Origin: Chelativorans alearensis
GTDB taxonomy: Bacteria; Pseudomonadota; Alphaproteobacteria; Rhizobiales; Rhizobiaceae
Reading direction: 5' to 3'
Assembly: GCF_010993735.1 (NCBI RefSeq)
Contig: NZ_WQNI01000002.1
Location: 124,001-188,000 of the forward strand
DNA: 64,000 bases
Positions 47,406 through 57,453 of this stretch are shown here, in pieces. The notes under the pieces were generated by a model. It was not told where the DNA came from. It did not search any database and saw only the letters and a list, made by a program, of their open reading frames with translations. Numbering within the stretch: the first letter of the stretch is position 1; each line of letters begins with the position of its first letter. Made by a program: the position numbers and the translations under genes.

Positions 47406-47457
47406 GGGTGGGCTTCTTTTGAAATGTTGAAATGCCGGCGCCCCTTCGCGCCCCCTT

Positions 47458-47545
47458 GTCCTGCCGGACATCTCCCCACACGGGGGAGATTGGCTGTCGC
47501 GGCTGTTTTCGCCAATCGCGAATATTGCAGGAGGCCGGCGCTGGG
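47458..47545. repeat. intergenic repeat-like module (CATCTCCCC...GGGGGAGATTGGC type)
   Basis: It contains the hairpin ATCTCCCC-ACAC-GGGGGAGAT and the arms GATTGGC / GCCAATC, then AATATTGCAGGAGG. This layout is very common between Mesorhizobium genes, but only one copy is in this window. Confidence 0.5.
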
Positions 47546-47570
47546 TTGTTCTTCGTCTTGCTTTCAAACG

Positions 47571-47598
47571 AAAAATGGCGGGCCGAGGCCCGCCATTT
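47571..47598 (-). terminator. terminator directly after rpsP
   Basis: On the minus strand a perfect 12-bp stem (AAATGGCGGGCC / GGCCCGCCATTT, 2-base loop) runs into a T-run (ATTTTT). It lies 26 bp past the rpsP stop and shows that rpsP is the last gene of its transcript. Confidence 0.9.
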
Positions 47599-47623
47599 GT
47601 CTTTGCGCGCGATCGAGTGGCCG

Positions 47624-48082
47624 TCAGCCCTCGGTCTTCTCGCTCTCGGCGGCCTCCGCAACCGCCTCGGCGGGAGCTTCGGCAGCGGCAGGCTCCTCGG
47701 CCGGCGTCTCGGCGGCGGCCTCGGCTTCGGCGGCAGCGGCCTTCGCCTCCTCCTCGGCCTGCTTCGCGGCGGCGAGGCGCTCCTGCGCCTTCTTGCCGGG
47801 CTCGGCCTTGTTCGGGTTGTTGCGCTCGGGACGCTTGGCAAGGCCCGCCTGGTCGAGGAAGCGGAGCACGCGGTCGGTCGGCAGGGCGCCGTTGTCGAGC
47901 CAATGCTTGATGCGCTCCTCGTTGAGCTTCACGCGCTCGGCGTCCTTGGGCAGCGTCGGGTTCCAGGAGCCGAGCTGCTCGATGAAGCGGCCGTCGCGCG
48001 GTGCGCGCACGTCGGCCACGACGACGTGGTAGTAGGGGCGTTTCTTGGAGCCCGCGCGGGCCAGTCGGATTTTCAGTGCCAT
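47624..48082 (-). CDS. rpsP: 30S ribosomal protein bS16 with long Ala/Glu tail
   Basis: The first ~85 residues are standard bS16: [42 protein letters not shown] and [17 protein letters not shown]. The rest, to residue 152, is an Ala/Glu/Lys-rich low-complexity tail (roughly 60 residues), longer than in most bacteria but seen in other rhizobia. A strong terminator follows at once, and rimM-trmD are not downstream. Confidence 0.97.
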   Translation of the reverse strand: MALKIRLARAGSKKRPYYHVVVADVRAPRDGRFIEQLGSWNPTLPKDAERVKLNEERIKHWLDNGALPTDRVLRFLDQAGLAKRPERNNPNKAEPGKKAQERLAAAKQAEEEAKAAAAEAEAAAETPAEEPAAAEAPAEAVAEAAESEKTEG

Positions 48083-48106
48083 TGTTCTTCCTTTCGATGA
48101 TGGCGA

Positions 48107-48313
48107 TCAGGCCGGCACGGCGTGCCGGAAACACAAGCGCGGCTCGCCGCGCAGGGTGGTGGGCGGCAGGGGTGTCGCCCCCAGCCTTTCGACTACCGCC
48201 TGGGACGGCAGGTTCTCGGGATGGACGAAGCTCATGAGCGGCGGCAGGCCAAGAAGGTCGTCCTTCCGCCAGCCGCGCAAGACCAGTCGCTCGCTTTCAA
48301 GCACGGGTGTCAT
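48107..48313 (-). pseudogene. remnant of a GNAT acetyltransferase with an internal deletion
   Basis: The 68-residue frame starts MTPVLESERLVLRGWRKDDL, a typical GNAT N-terminus. It then jumps straight to FVHPENLPSQAVVERLGATP, a typical GNAT C-terminal region, and ends LCFRHAVPA. The central acetyl-CoA-binding part of about 100 residues is missing, in frame. Its ATG overlaps the chorismate mutase stop (ATGA). It is most likely inactive. Confidence 0.7.
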
Positions 48314-48648
48314 ATCTGCGCCTCGCCCTTTTCCGGTGCACCGTTGCCGTGCTCCTCGGCGATCGCCTCGTGATGGCGGATGACCTCGCGGATGATGAAG
48401 TTCAGGAACTTTTCCGCAAAATCGGGGTCGAGTTGCGCTTCGTCCGCCAGCCGGCGCAGCCGGGCGATCTGCGCCTGCTCGCGCGCCGGGTCGGCCGGCG
48501 GCAGGCCGTGAGTCGCCTTCAGGACGCCGACCGCCTTGGTGCAGCGGAAGCGCTCGGCGAGCATGTGGAGGAGGGCGGCGTCGATATTGTCGATCGACGC
48601 ACGCAGCTCCAGGAGCTGCGCCTTGGCAAAATCCTTCTCCGCGTTCAT
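48310..48648 (-). CDS. chorismate mutase (AroQ type)
   Basis: The 112-residue all-helical protein begins LLELRASIDNIDAALLHMLAERFRCTKAVGVLKATHGLPPADPAREQAQIARL. It has the conserved Arg and Lys in the first helix and loop, and the later EKFLNFIIREVIRHHE. It turns chorismate into prephenate for phenylalanine and tyrosine. The stand-alone enzyme between ffh and rpsP is normal in rhizobia. It starts 9 bp after the ffh stop. Confidence 0.93.
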   Translation of the reverse strand: MNAEKDFAKAQLLELRASIDNIDAALLHMLAERFRCTKAVGVLKATHGLPPADPAREQAQIARLRRLADEAQLDPDFAEKFLNFIIREVIRHHEAIAEEHGNGAPEKGEAQI

Positions 48649-48657
48649 CCCCTCCCC

Positions 48658-50199
48658 CTATTTCTTCCTCGGCAGGCCCGGCAGGCCTGGCAAGCCGCCA
48701 CCGCCGCCTCCGGGGAGGCCCGGTAACCCCTTGGGTAACCCTTGCGGAAGGCCGCCGGCACCACCCATCTGTTGCTGCAGCGCCTCGAGCTCTTTCGGGT
48801 CCATCTTGGAGAGGTCCGGCATTCCGCCCCCCATGCCGCCAAGGCCCATCTTCTGCGCCATGCCGCCCATCATCCCGCGCATCATGCCGCCCTTTTTGCC
48901 CTTGCCGCCCATGGCCTTCATCATGTCGGCCATCTGGCGATGCATCTTAAGGAGCTTGTTGATCTGCGCGGCGTCGGTGCCGGAGCCGGCGGCGATGCGC
49001 TTCTTGCGGCTGTGCTTGAGGAGTTCTGGGTTGGCCCTCTCCTTGGGCGTCATCGACTGGATGATGGCGATCTGGCGGCCGAACATCTTGTCGTCGAGGC
49101 CGGCGGCGGCGAGCTGATCCTTCATCTTGCCCATGCCCGGCATCATGCCCATGATGCCGCCCATGCCGCCCATTTTCTGCATTTGCGCGAGCTGATCGGC
49201 GAGGTCGTTCAGGTCGAACTTGCCGGCCTGCATCTTTTTCGCCATCGCCGCGGCTTTTTCCTGGTCGATGGTCTCTGCCGCCTTCTCGACCAGGGAGACG
49301 ATGTCGCCCATGCCGAGGATGCGGTCGGCGATGCGCTTGGGATGGAACTCCTCCAGCGCGTCCATCTTCTCGCCGACGCCGATGAGCTTGATCGGCTTGC
49401 CGGTGACGGCGCGCATGGAAAGGGCAGCGCCGCCGCGGCCGTCGCCGTCCATGCGAGTCAAGACAAGGCCGGTGATGCCGACCCGCTCGTCGAAGCTTTT
49501 CGCCAGGTTCACCGCGTCCTGGCCGGTGAGCGAATCGGCGACCAGCAGGATCTCGTGCGGGTTCGACGTGCGCTTGATGTCGGCCATCTCGACCATCAGC
49601 GGCTCATCGATATGGGTGCGGCCGGCGGTGTCGAGGATGACGACGTCGTGGCCGCCGAGCTTGGCCGCCTGCACGGCGCGCCTGGCGATGTCGACGGGGG
49701 TCTGATTGGCGACGATGGGGAGCGTGGCGACCGAGACCTGCTCTCCGATCTGGCGCAGCTGCTCCTGGGCGGCGGGGCGGCGCGTGTCGAGCGAGGCCAT
49801 GAGCACTTTCTTGCCCTGGCGCTCGGTCAGCCGCTTGGCGATCTTTCCGGTGGTGGTCGTCTTACCGGAGCCCTGCAGACCGACCATCATGACGACGACG
49901 GGGGCCGGCGCGTTGAGATCGATTGTCTCGCCCTCGGCGCCCAGCATCTCGACCAGTTCGTCGTGGACGATCTTGACGACCATCTGGCCGGGCTTGACGG
50001 ACTTCAGCACCTCAGCGCCGACGGCCTTCTCGCGCACGCGGTCAGTGAAGGAACGCACCACGTCGAGCGCCACGTCGGCCTCGATCAGCGCCCGGCGCAC
50101 CTCGCGCAGCGCAGCCGCGACGTCGGCCTCCGACAGGGCGCCGCGCCCGGTCAGGCCGTTCAGGATTGCGCCGAGGCGTTCCTGCAGGTTCTCAAACAT
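48658..50199 (-). CDS. ffh: signal recognition particle protein Ffh
   Basis: The 513-residue GTPase has an N domain, GLQGSGKTTTTGKIAKRL (P-loop), DTAGRTHIDEPLM, LVLTRMDGDGRGGAAL, then a Met-rich M domain (KMQAGKFDLNDLADQLAQMQKMGGMGG, RIAAGSGTDAAQINKLLKMHRQM). The C-terminus is a Gly/Leu/Pro repeat tail. It binds signal sequences and 4.5S RNA. No 4.5S gene was found in the window. Confidence 0.98.
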   Translation of the reverse strand: MFENLQERLGAILNGLTGRGALSEADVAAALREVRRALIEADVALDVVRSFTDRVREKAVGAEVLKSVKPGQMVVKIVHDELVEMLGAEGETIDLNAPAPVVVMMVGLQGSGKTTTTGKIAKRLTERQGKKVLMASLDTRRPAAQEQLRQIGEQVSVATLPIVANQTPVDIARRAVQAAKLGGHDVVILDTAGRTHIDEPLMVEMADIKRTSNPHEILLVADSLTGQDAVNLAKSFDERVGITGLVLTRMDGDGRGGAALSMRAVTGKPIKLIGVGEKMDALEEFHPKRIADRILGMGDIVSLVEKAAETIDQEKAAAMAKKMQAGKFDLNDLADQLAQMQKMGGMGGIMGMMPGMGKMKDQLAAAGLDDKMFGRQIAIIQSMTPKERANPELLKHSRKKRIAAGSGTDAAQINKLLKMHRQMADMMKAMGGKGKKGGMMRGMMGGMAQKMGLGGMGGGMPDLSKMDPKELEALQQQMGGAGGLPQGLPKGLPGLPGGGGGGLPGLPGLPRKK

Positions 50200-50550
50200 C
50201 AGCGTTCCTCTTGTCTCGCATCGTCAGACACGAGAGGTAATGCATCCGCGGCCGGGGTTAAACCTCGCGCAAAGCCGAAAAGCACCCGGGGGCGCATCGC
50301 GCTGCCGGGTGTTGACCTCCGGGATCGGCCCTTGGAAGGGCGCCCCGGTCGGCTGCTCGGAGTTTGCACTCGTCGCGGAAAGTCGGCGCTTCTAGACAGG
50401 AAATAGCGGCGAGTGTCAAGCGGCGGCATGGGATGCCGCAGGGCAAACGCATGAAAACCTGGGCCTACGGCGCCCCTTCGCGTCTACTTTCCCCAATCAC
50501 CAGCGCAGGCAGCCGGCGCCGTCGGGAGGGCGGCGCCGGGTGGGGGGTGG
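50200..50550. other. 350-bp intergenic gap upstream of ffh
   Basis: No coding frame or RNA gene is recognised. It should hold the ffh promoter. A GC hairpin, CCGGCGCC at 50513-50520 and GGCGCCGG at 50532-50539, lies just beyond the stop of the SH3 protein but has no T-run. Confidence 0.5.
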
Positions 50551-51126
50551 TCAGGGCATCACGTAGACGACGCGGCGGGTCTCCGGCTCGACGAGGACCG
50601 GCTGGCCGTTCACGTAGACGTAGTGGTACTCGTAGCCCGGTACATCGTAGACATCGATCGCCTCGGGCAAGCCTGCGCCGATGCTCACTTCGCCTTCCAG
50701 ATAGACCGGCTCGACGCGGTTGCGCTCGACATAGGTGATGACCTCGGGCGGCGGTGGGACGGTTTCGACCGCGATCGAACCCGTCACGCTTCTCTCATAG
50801 GTGGTAAGCGGCACCGCCTCCGGTGGGCTTTCAACGATGATGCTCTCCGCACCGCTATCGTAACCGGTCGCCAGGTAGCCCGAATAGGCCCAGCCTTCGA
50901 CGCCGGCATGGTTGATCGAGCACCAGCTGCCACCTTCGTCGCAGCCGTTGATGACGACCTCTTCCGAGGCGCGGATGACATCGACGACCGGGTACTCCGG
51001 GCCGGGGCCGCTGCGAAGGTTGAGGTCGGCCGTTGCCGTTGCCGTCTCAACCTGGGCCGCTGCGACGCCCGCGAGCGAAAGCAGCCCCGCTGCCGCTACC
51101 GTGCCTTTCAAGATGAGTGACTTCAT
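50551..51126 (-). CDS. exported SH3b + DUF1236 protein
   Basis: The 191-residue protein has a signal peptide (ending VAAAQ), a bacterial SH3 domain (ATADLNLRSGPGPEYPVVDVI, GCDEGGSWCSINHAGVEGWAY) and a C-terminal DUF1236 segment (EGEVSIGAGLPEAIDVYDVP, then VNGQPVLVEPETRRVVYVMP). Such proteins occur widely in rhizobia. SH3b suggests binding to peptidoglycan or protein. The lytic transglycosylase is divergent with 110 bp between starts. Confidence 0.88.
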   Translation of the reverse strand: MKSLILKGTVAAAGLLSLAGVAAAQVETATATADLNLRSGPGPEYPVVDVIRASEEVVINGCDEGGSWCSINHAGVEGWAYSGYLATGYDSGAESIIVESPPEAVPLTTYERSVTGSIAVETVPPPPEVITYVERNRVEPVYLEGEVSIGAGLPEAIDVYDVPGYEYHYVYVNGQPVLVEPETRRVVYVMP

Positions 51127-51236
51127 TTCCGGTCTCCTCACTAGCCTACTCACCAATATGAACTGGAACCGGCGCATTTGGTTCCCGGCGAGCGGCCGCC
51201 CCACCTGGGGCAGCCGGCATCAAAGGTGACAACACC

Positions 51237-52103
51237 ATGAATCGCTGGCACAATTCGGCGATTCTATTTTTTACGAGGTACATAAAAATGATTCTGGGGT
51301 GGAGGGGGGATTGGCTCGCCGCGACCTTGGTTGTCTCGTTTCTCGTCGCTGGGCCCGCGTTCGCGGGAACATGCGGCAACGGTGCGAACGGTTTCGAAGG
51401 CTGGAAAGCGCAATTCATGCAGGAGGCGTCGGCGCGTGGCGTCGGTCCGAGGGCGCTCGATGCGCTTGCGCGGACGCGCTATGCCTCGAAGACGATCGCG
51501 GCCGACCGCGGGCAGAAGAGCTTCAAGCTGTCGCTCGACAGCTTCATGCGGAAGCGCGGCGCCAACGCCATCATCTCACGCGGCAGGAGCATGAAGCAAA
51601 GGCATGCCGGCCTGCTTTCGGCGATCGAGAGCCGTTACGGCGTTCCGCCGGGGCCGTTGCTTGCCATCTGGGGCATGGAGACCGGGTTCGGCGGTTTTCT
51701 CGGCAACCAGAACATCCTTTCTGCCGTCGCCACACTTGCCTATGACTGCCGCCGCTCCGAGTTTTTCACCGGCCATCTCTATGCGGCGCTGGTGCTGGTG
51801 GAACGTGGCATTTTGAGCCCTTCGGACGTGGGCGCCGCCCATGGCGAGATCGGGCAGACGCAGTTTCTGCCCGGCAACGCGCTGAATTACGGCGTCGACG
51901 GCGACGGCAACGGCCGCATCGACATGATCGGCTCTACGGCCGACGCGCTTGCCTCCACGGCAAACTTCCTGCGTGCCCACGGATGGCAGCCGGGCGCCGG
52001 CTATCAGCCTGGCGAGGTCAATTTCCGCGCCTTGCAAGGCTGGAATGCGGCCAGCGTCTATCAGCAGGCCATCGCCATCATGGGCAAGGCGATCGACGGC
52101 TGA
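51237..52103 (+). CDS. lytic murein transglycosylase (MltB-like, SLT_2)
   Basis: The 288-residue protein has a signal peptide (LAATLVVSFLVAGPAFA) and the SLT_2 core. That core has LLAIWGMETGFGGFLGNQNILSAVATLAYD with the catalytic Glu in METGFG, GEIGQTQFLPGNALNYGVDGDGNGRIDM and a C-terminal ANFLRAHGW. It cleaves peptidoglycan to 1,6-anhydro products. Two starts have ribosome sites: 51237 (AAAGGTG) and 51288 (GAGG). The shorter gives a more usual signal peptide. Confidence 0.92.
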   Translation: MNRWHNSAILFFTRYIKMILGWRGDWLAATLVVSFLVAGPAFAGTCGNGANGFEGWKAQFMQEASARGVGPRALDALARTRYASKTIAADRGQKSFKLSLDSFMRKRGANAIISRGRSMKQRHAGLLSAIESRYGVPPGPLLAIWGMETGFGGFLGNQNILSAVATLAYDCRRSEFFTGHLYAALVLVERGILSPSDVGAAHGEIGQTQFLPGNALNYGVDGDGNGRIDMIGSTADALASTANFLRAHGWQPGAGYQPGEVNFRALQGWNAASVYQQAIAIMGKAIDG

Positions 52104-52113
52104 GCCTCAAATG

Positions 52114-52140
52114 AAAAGGGCCGCCCCATGGGGACGGCCC
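52114..52140 (-). terminator. terminator after the mini-gene downstream of acs
   Basis: On the minus strand GGGCCGTCCCCATGGGGCGGCCC forms a hairpin followed by TTTTCATTT. The T-run lies only on the minus side, so it serves the mini-gene and acs, not the transglycosylase, whose stop is 10 bp away. Confidence 0.85.
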
Positions 52141-52207
52141 TCCGTGTCTTCGTTCCCGGCGCGGCCAGCGACACGACACCGTGGCGCCTTTGCCGCGCGT
52201 CATGCGC

Positions 52208-52276
52208 TTAGCCGAGAGGCTGCTCCCGGAAAAGGCAATCCGCCGAGGCCACGCTGGAACTGAATTCACTCGACAT
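52208..52276 (-). CDS. 22-residue mini-gene with maximal Shine-Dalgarno, downstream of acs
   Basis: An ATG at 52276 opens a 22-codon frame beginning MSSEFSSSVASADCLF and ending with TAA at 52208. It is preceded, with 7 bases after GGAGG, by GAAAGGAGGTGATCCA. That stretch is the full complement of the 16S 3' end over about 15 bases; ordinary genes here match 4-6. A minus-strand terminator follows 67 bp after the stop. The peptide is Ser-rich with one Cys and has no membrane helix. It may be a translated small protein or a translation-linked regulator; function unknown. Confidence 0.55.
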   Translation of the reverse strand: MSSEFSSSVASADCLFREQPLG

Positions 52277-52431
52277 TGGATCACCTCCTTTCGCTTCGTT
52301 GAACACCGGCCCAATGTGGACGGTGCGGCGGCATCGTGCAAGGGGAGCGCCGGCTTTTCTTGTTCCGGCAGGGAATGGGTTGCTGAGGAGGCATGCCGCC
52401 AGCGGTGACAGGACCGCCGGCGGCGAGTTGC

Positions 52432-54387
<1,956 letters not shown>

Positions 54388-54656
54388 TTTTCCTCCTCCA
54401 GATGGCATTTGCCGGACGGACGTGCCGGCTTGGGACGCGAGGGCCCCTCGCTTCGCGCGCATTATTACCATTCTGCTGGCGGCGACAACATTAGACAATG
54501 GAAGGTCGCGCCAAAGCTGTCAGCAGCCGTCGAGGCATGCTGCTAACATTTTGTAATTCAAGGAACTTTCGGAGGCCATTGAGCATTTTCCGACTGGACG
54601 GTCAAGCCGCCGGAGGACAAGATCACGAGGTGTGGGAATCACAGGGCAGGGCCATC

Positions 54657-54929
54657 ATGCGTGAAACCAGAGAGACAGAACTGATGCTGAAGGGCTACGG
54701 GCTGACCACGGCAGAGGTGCTCTACCACCTCCCCGACCATCCGCACCTTCTGCAAACCTTCGTCTGGCAGCAATACGACATCGCGCCGAAATTCCCCGCG
54801 CTGCGCAAATTCCTCGCCTTCTGGCAGGACTCCATCGACGGGCCGCTGCACTCGGTCACCTACACCCACCGCCGCCTCGTCACGCCGAGCGAATGGCGCA
54901 ACGTCACGGGAGAGCTGGTGTTGCACTGA
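54657..54929 (+). CDS. usg: Usg family protein
   Basis: The 90-residue protein carries the Usg signature: LKGYGLTTAEVLYHLPDHPHLLQTFVWQQYDIAPKFPALRKFLAFWQ and DGPLHSVTYTHRRLVTPSEWRNV. Usg was named as an upstream gene of trpF in relatives and has no settled function. The ATG at 54657 gives family length; the frame is open upstream. A 122-bp palindromic element begins 25 bp past the stop. Confidence 0.9.
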   Translation: MRETRETELMLKGYGLTTAEVLYHLPDHPHLLQTFVWQQYDIAPKFPALRKFLAFWQDSIDGPLHSVTYTHRRLVTPSEWRNVTGELVLH

Positions 54930-54953
54930 CGTGGCCGCGACGGCGGTAAGGTC

Positions 54954-55075
54954 CTAGTGGTGCGATCCTGACAGATGGTACCCATCTGTCAGGACAAATC
55001 GCCCCATCGGATCAACAGCTTGTGGGCTGACTTTTCCAAACAGATGGGTACCATCTGTTTGGGTCAGACCACTAG
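54954..55075. mobile_element. 122-bp MITE-like element, copy A
   Basis: Terminal inverted repeats CTAGTGGT / ACCACTAG frame two internal hairpins. One has perfect 13-bp arms (TCCTGACAGATGG, loop TAC), the other perfect 12-bp arms (CCAAACAGATGG, loop GTA). The centre holds GCTTGTGGGCTGAC. A second copy, about 90% identical, lies at 59608-59729 in the same orientation. The last bases supply the stop codon of the aldo-keto reductase gene. No transposase frame is inside. Confidence 0.8.
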
Positions 55076-56106
55076 ACGACTGGGGGATTGAGGCGGGCAA
55101 AGCCTTCCTGGCGCCGATAAGGGAAGTATGGGTAGGGCACCGTGACGCCGCTCGCCTCGTCGAGCCTGGCCATCTGGTCCGGTGCCAGGTTCCATCCCAC
55201 GGCGCCGAGGTTCTGGCGCAACTGCTCCTCATTGCGTGCACCGACGATGATGGAGGAGACCGTCGGGCGCTGGGCCAGCCAGTTCAGCGCCACCTGGGGG
55301 ACGGTCTTGCCGATCTCTCCAGCGACTTCCTCCAGGGCCTCGACCACCCGGAAAAGATGCTCGTCCTCCACCGGAGGGCCGAACTTGGCCGTATCGTGCA
55401 GGCGGCTTCCCGCAGGCAATGGCGCGCCGCGGCGGATCTTGCCGGTGAGGCGACCCCAGCCAAGCGGGCTCCAGACAAGGGCGCCGACGCCCTGGTCGAG
55501 ACCGAGCGGCATCAGCTCCCATTCGTAGTCGCGGCCGATCAGCGAATAGTAGACCTGATGCGCGACGTAGCGCGGCCAGCCGTGCCTTTCCGCCACGGAA
55601 AGCGACTTCATCAACTGCCAACCGGAGAAATTGGACACGCCGACATAGCGCAGCTTGCCGGCGCGAACGAGGACGTCGAGGGTGGCCAGCACCTCCTCGA
55701 CGGGCGTGCCGGCATCGAAGGCGTGAAGCTGCAGGAGGTCGATATAGTCCGTGCCGAGGCGGCGCAGCGCGTCCTCCACCGCGCGGACGAGGCGCGAGCG
55801 GGAGGAGCCGGCATCGTTCGGCCCGTCGCCCATGGGCAGCGTCGTCTTGGTGGAGATCAGCACGTCGCTGCGGCGTCCCTCGATCGCTTTGCCGAGCACC
55901 TCTTCGGAGGCGCCGTTCGAATAGACGTCGGCAGTGTCGAAGAGCGTGACGCCGGCATCCAGGCAGATGTCAAGGAGGCGGCGCGCTTCGGCCGCATCGG
56001 TGGTGCCCCAGGCACCAAAGAGGGGGCCGGTGCCGCCGAACGTTCCGGTACCGAAACCAAGCAGGGGAACCTTGAGACCGGATGTGCCGAGATGTCGATA
56101 TTCCAT
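55072..56106 (-). CDS. aldo/keto reductase
   Basis: The 344-residue protein has the AKR tetrad regions: GFGTGTFGG, FDTADVYSNGASEEVLGKA (Asp and Tyr), LISTKTTLPMGD (Lys) and DLLQLHAFD (His). The NADP-binding C-terminal part has SSIIVGARNEEQLRQNL. It reduces carbonyls with NADPH; substrate unknown. The last codon and stop (TAG) lie at the boundary of the 122-bp element, so the C-terminus may be slightly altered. It runs with the downstream-facing MFS gene 38 bp upstream. Confidence 0.92.
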   Translation of the reverse strand: MEYRHLGTSGLKVPLLGFGTGTFGGTGPLFGAWGTTDAAEARRLLDICLDAGVTLFDTADVYSNGASEEVLGKAIEGRRSDVLISTKTTLPMGDGPNDAGSSRSRLVRAVEDALRRLGTDYIDLLQLHAFDAGTPVEEVLATLDVLVRAGKLRYVGVSNFSGWQLMKSLSVAERHGWPRYVAHQVYYSLIGRDYEWELMPLGLDQGVGALVWSPLGWGRLTGKIRRGAPLPAGSRLHDTAKFGPPVEDEHLFRVVEALEEVAGEIGKTVPQVALNWLAQRPTVSSIIVGARNEEQLRQNLGAVGWNLAPDQMARLDEASGVTVPYPYFPYRRQEGFARLNPPVV

Positions 56107-56144
56107 GATGTTTCTCCGTGTTTACGAGTGGTTGGAGGAAGGGT

Positions 56145-57320
56145 TCAGGCGCAGCCGCGGGGCACCAGTGCCGCGGCACGTTCCAGGCGTATGCTGGCAA
56201 GGGCGACGCCCAGCGCGGCGATGGGCACAAGTCCCGCCACCAGCGGTAGTGCGGCGAGGCCCGGCCCGTGATCGATGACGAGACCCCCGAGCCAGGCGCC
56301 GGTGGCATTGCCGAGATTGAAGGCGGCGATGTTGAAGCTGGAGGCGAGGCCCTGACCGGCACCCTCTGCCTTCTCCAGCACCCACATCTGCAGGGGCGGG
56401 ACAGTGGAAAAGGCGGCAGCGCCGAAGAGGCCTATGGCGAGGACGGCGAGCAGGCGGTCGTTCACCGCGAATCCGAGCAGGAAGAGGGCGGCGGCAAGGG
56501 CGAGGAGCGTACCCAGGACCGCCGGCACCAGCCTCAAGTCTGCGAGCCGCCCGCCGAGCAGGTTTCCGGCGATGAGGCCGACACCGAAGACGAGCAGGAT
56601 GGGCGACACCGCGGTCTCGGGAAAGCCGGTGACCTGCGTGAGGATCGGCGCGATGTAGGTGAAGGCGGCGAACACGCCGACCCAGCTCAAGACGGTCGTC
56701 AGCAGGCCAAGCCACACCTGCGGACGAGCCAGAACGGCAAGACCGTTTCCGGCGCTGTCGCTTGCTTCGGCCTTTTCCTCGCGCGGCACCAGCAGGGCGA
56801 TCACGGCAATAGCGGCAAGCCCGATGAGGGTGACCGCCCAGAACGTGGCACGCCAACCGAAGGCCTGACCGAGCCAGGTGCCGAAGGGCACGCCGAGAAT
56901 ATTGGCGACGGTCAGGCCGGTGAACATGATGGCGATGGCCGAGGCCTTGCGGCGCGGCGCGACAAGGCCGGTCGCCACCACGGAGCCGATGCCGAAGAAG
57001 GAGGCGTGCGCGAAAGCGGTCAGCACGCGGGCGGCCATAAGCGTCCAGTAGTCAGGGGCGAGCGCGCAGGCGAGGTTGCCGAGGGTGAAGACGACCATCA
57101 GCGCCATGAGCAGCGTCTTGCGCGGCCAGCGGCCGGTCAGCGCGCCGAGCAGTGGTGCGCCGGCCACGACTCCGAGTGCATAGCCGGTGATGAGCAATCC
57201 CGCCGCGGAAATCGAAACGCCGAGATCGGCGCTGACCTCCAGAAGCAGGCCCATGATGACGAACTCGGTAACGCCGATGCCGAAGGCGCCGGCGGTAAGA
57301 GCGTAGAGTGCAAGTGGCAT
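56145..57320 (-). CDS. MFS transporter, DHA1 (AraJ-like) family
   Basis: The 391-residue protein has twelve hydrophobic helices and starts ALYALTAGAFGIGVTEFVIMGLL, the AraJ/DHA1 opening. GALTGRWPRKTLL is the loop 2-3 motif. It likely exports a drug-like or sugar-like compound. It is first of an MFS-AKR pair divergent from a LysR regulator, a layout typical of a regulated efflux and detoxification unit. Confidence 0.92.
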   Translation of the reverse strand: MPLALYALTAGAFGIGVTEFVIMGLLLEVSADLGVSISAAGLLITGYALGVVAGAPLLGALTGRWPRKTLLMALMVVFTLGNLACALAPDYWTLMAARVLTAFAHASFFGIGSVVATGLVAPRRKASAIAIMFTGLTVANILGVPFGTWLGQAFGWRATFWAVTLIGLAAIAVIALLVPREEKAEASDSAGNGLAVLARPQVWLGLLTTVLSWVGVFAAFTYIAPILTQVTGFPETAVSPILLVFGVGLIAGNLLGGRLADLRLVPAVLGTLLALAAALFLLGFAVNDRLLAVLAIGLFGAAAFSTVPPLQMWVLEKAEGAGQGLASSFNIAAFNLGNATGAWLGGLVIDHGPGLAALPLVAGLVPIAALGVALASIRLERAAALVPRGCA

Positions 57321-57432
57321 GCGGTGATCCCCTCACTTGAACGGCGAAGCCGCGCCGCACCGGCGGCGCACGTGGTGGGAACGTAGATGGACGTGCGGCG
57401 ATTGGTGATGTAGACCGCCGGAAGGAAAATGA

Positions 57433-57453
57433 TTTGTGATATGAGTTCACAAA
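57433..57453. promoter_or_regulatory. candidate LysR operator over the start of the LysR gene
   Basis: TTTGTGA-N7-TCACAAA is a perfect 21-bp palindrome, fitting the T-N11-A pattern of LysR sites. It covers two of the three possible start codons of the regulator and lies about 110 bp from the divergent MFS gene. Confidence 0.55.

Larger units (their letters stand above)
46765..47623. other. repeat-rich intergenic region between hyuB and rpsP, no gene seen
   Basis: About 860 bp beyond the RIME-like repeat contain no open frame that looks coding: composition is mixed and no homology is apparent. Several palindromes and repeat-like modules, listed separately, occupy it. The two flanking genes converge on it. 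In relatives rimM, trmD and rplS usually follow rpsP, and they are absent here. Confidence 0.7.

Noticed and set aside
52276-52293. 16S rRNA 3'-end-like sequence on the plus strand as a piece of an rRNA gene
   Set aside because: Identity is limited to about 15-16 bases with no further 16S sequence on either side; a Shine-Dalgarno on the minus strand explains it.
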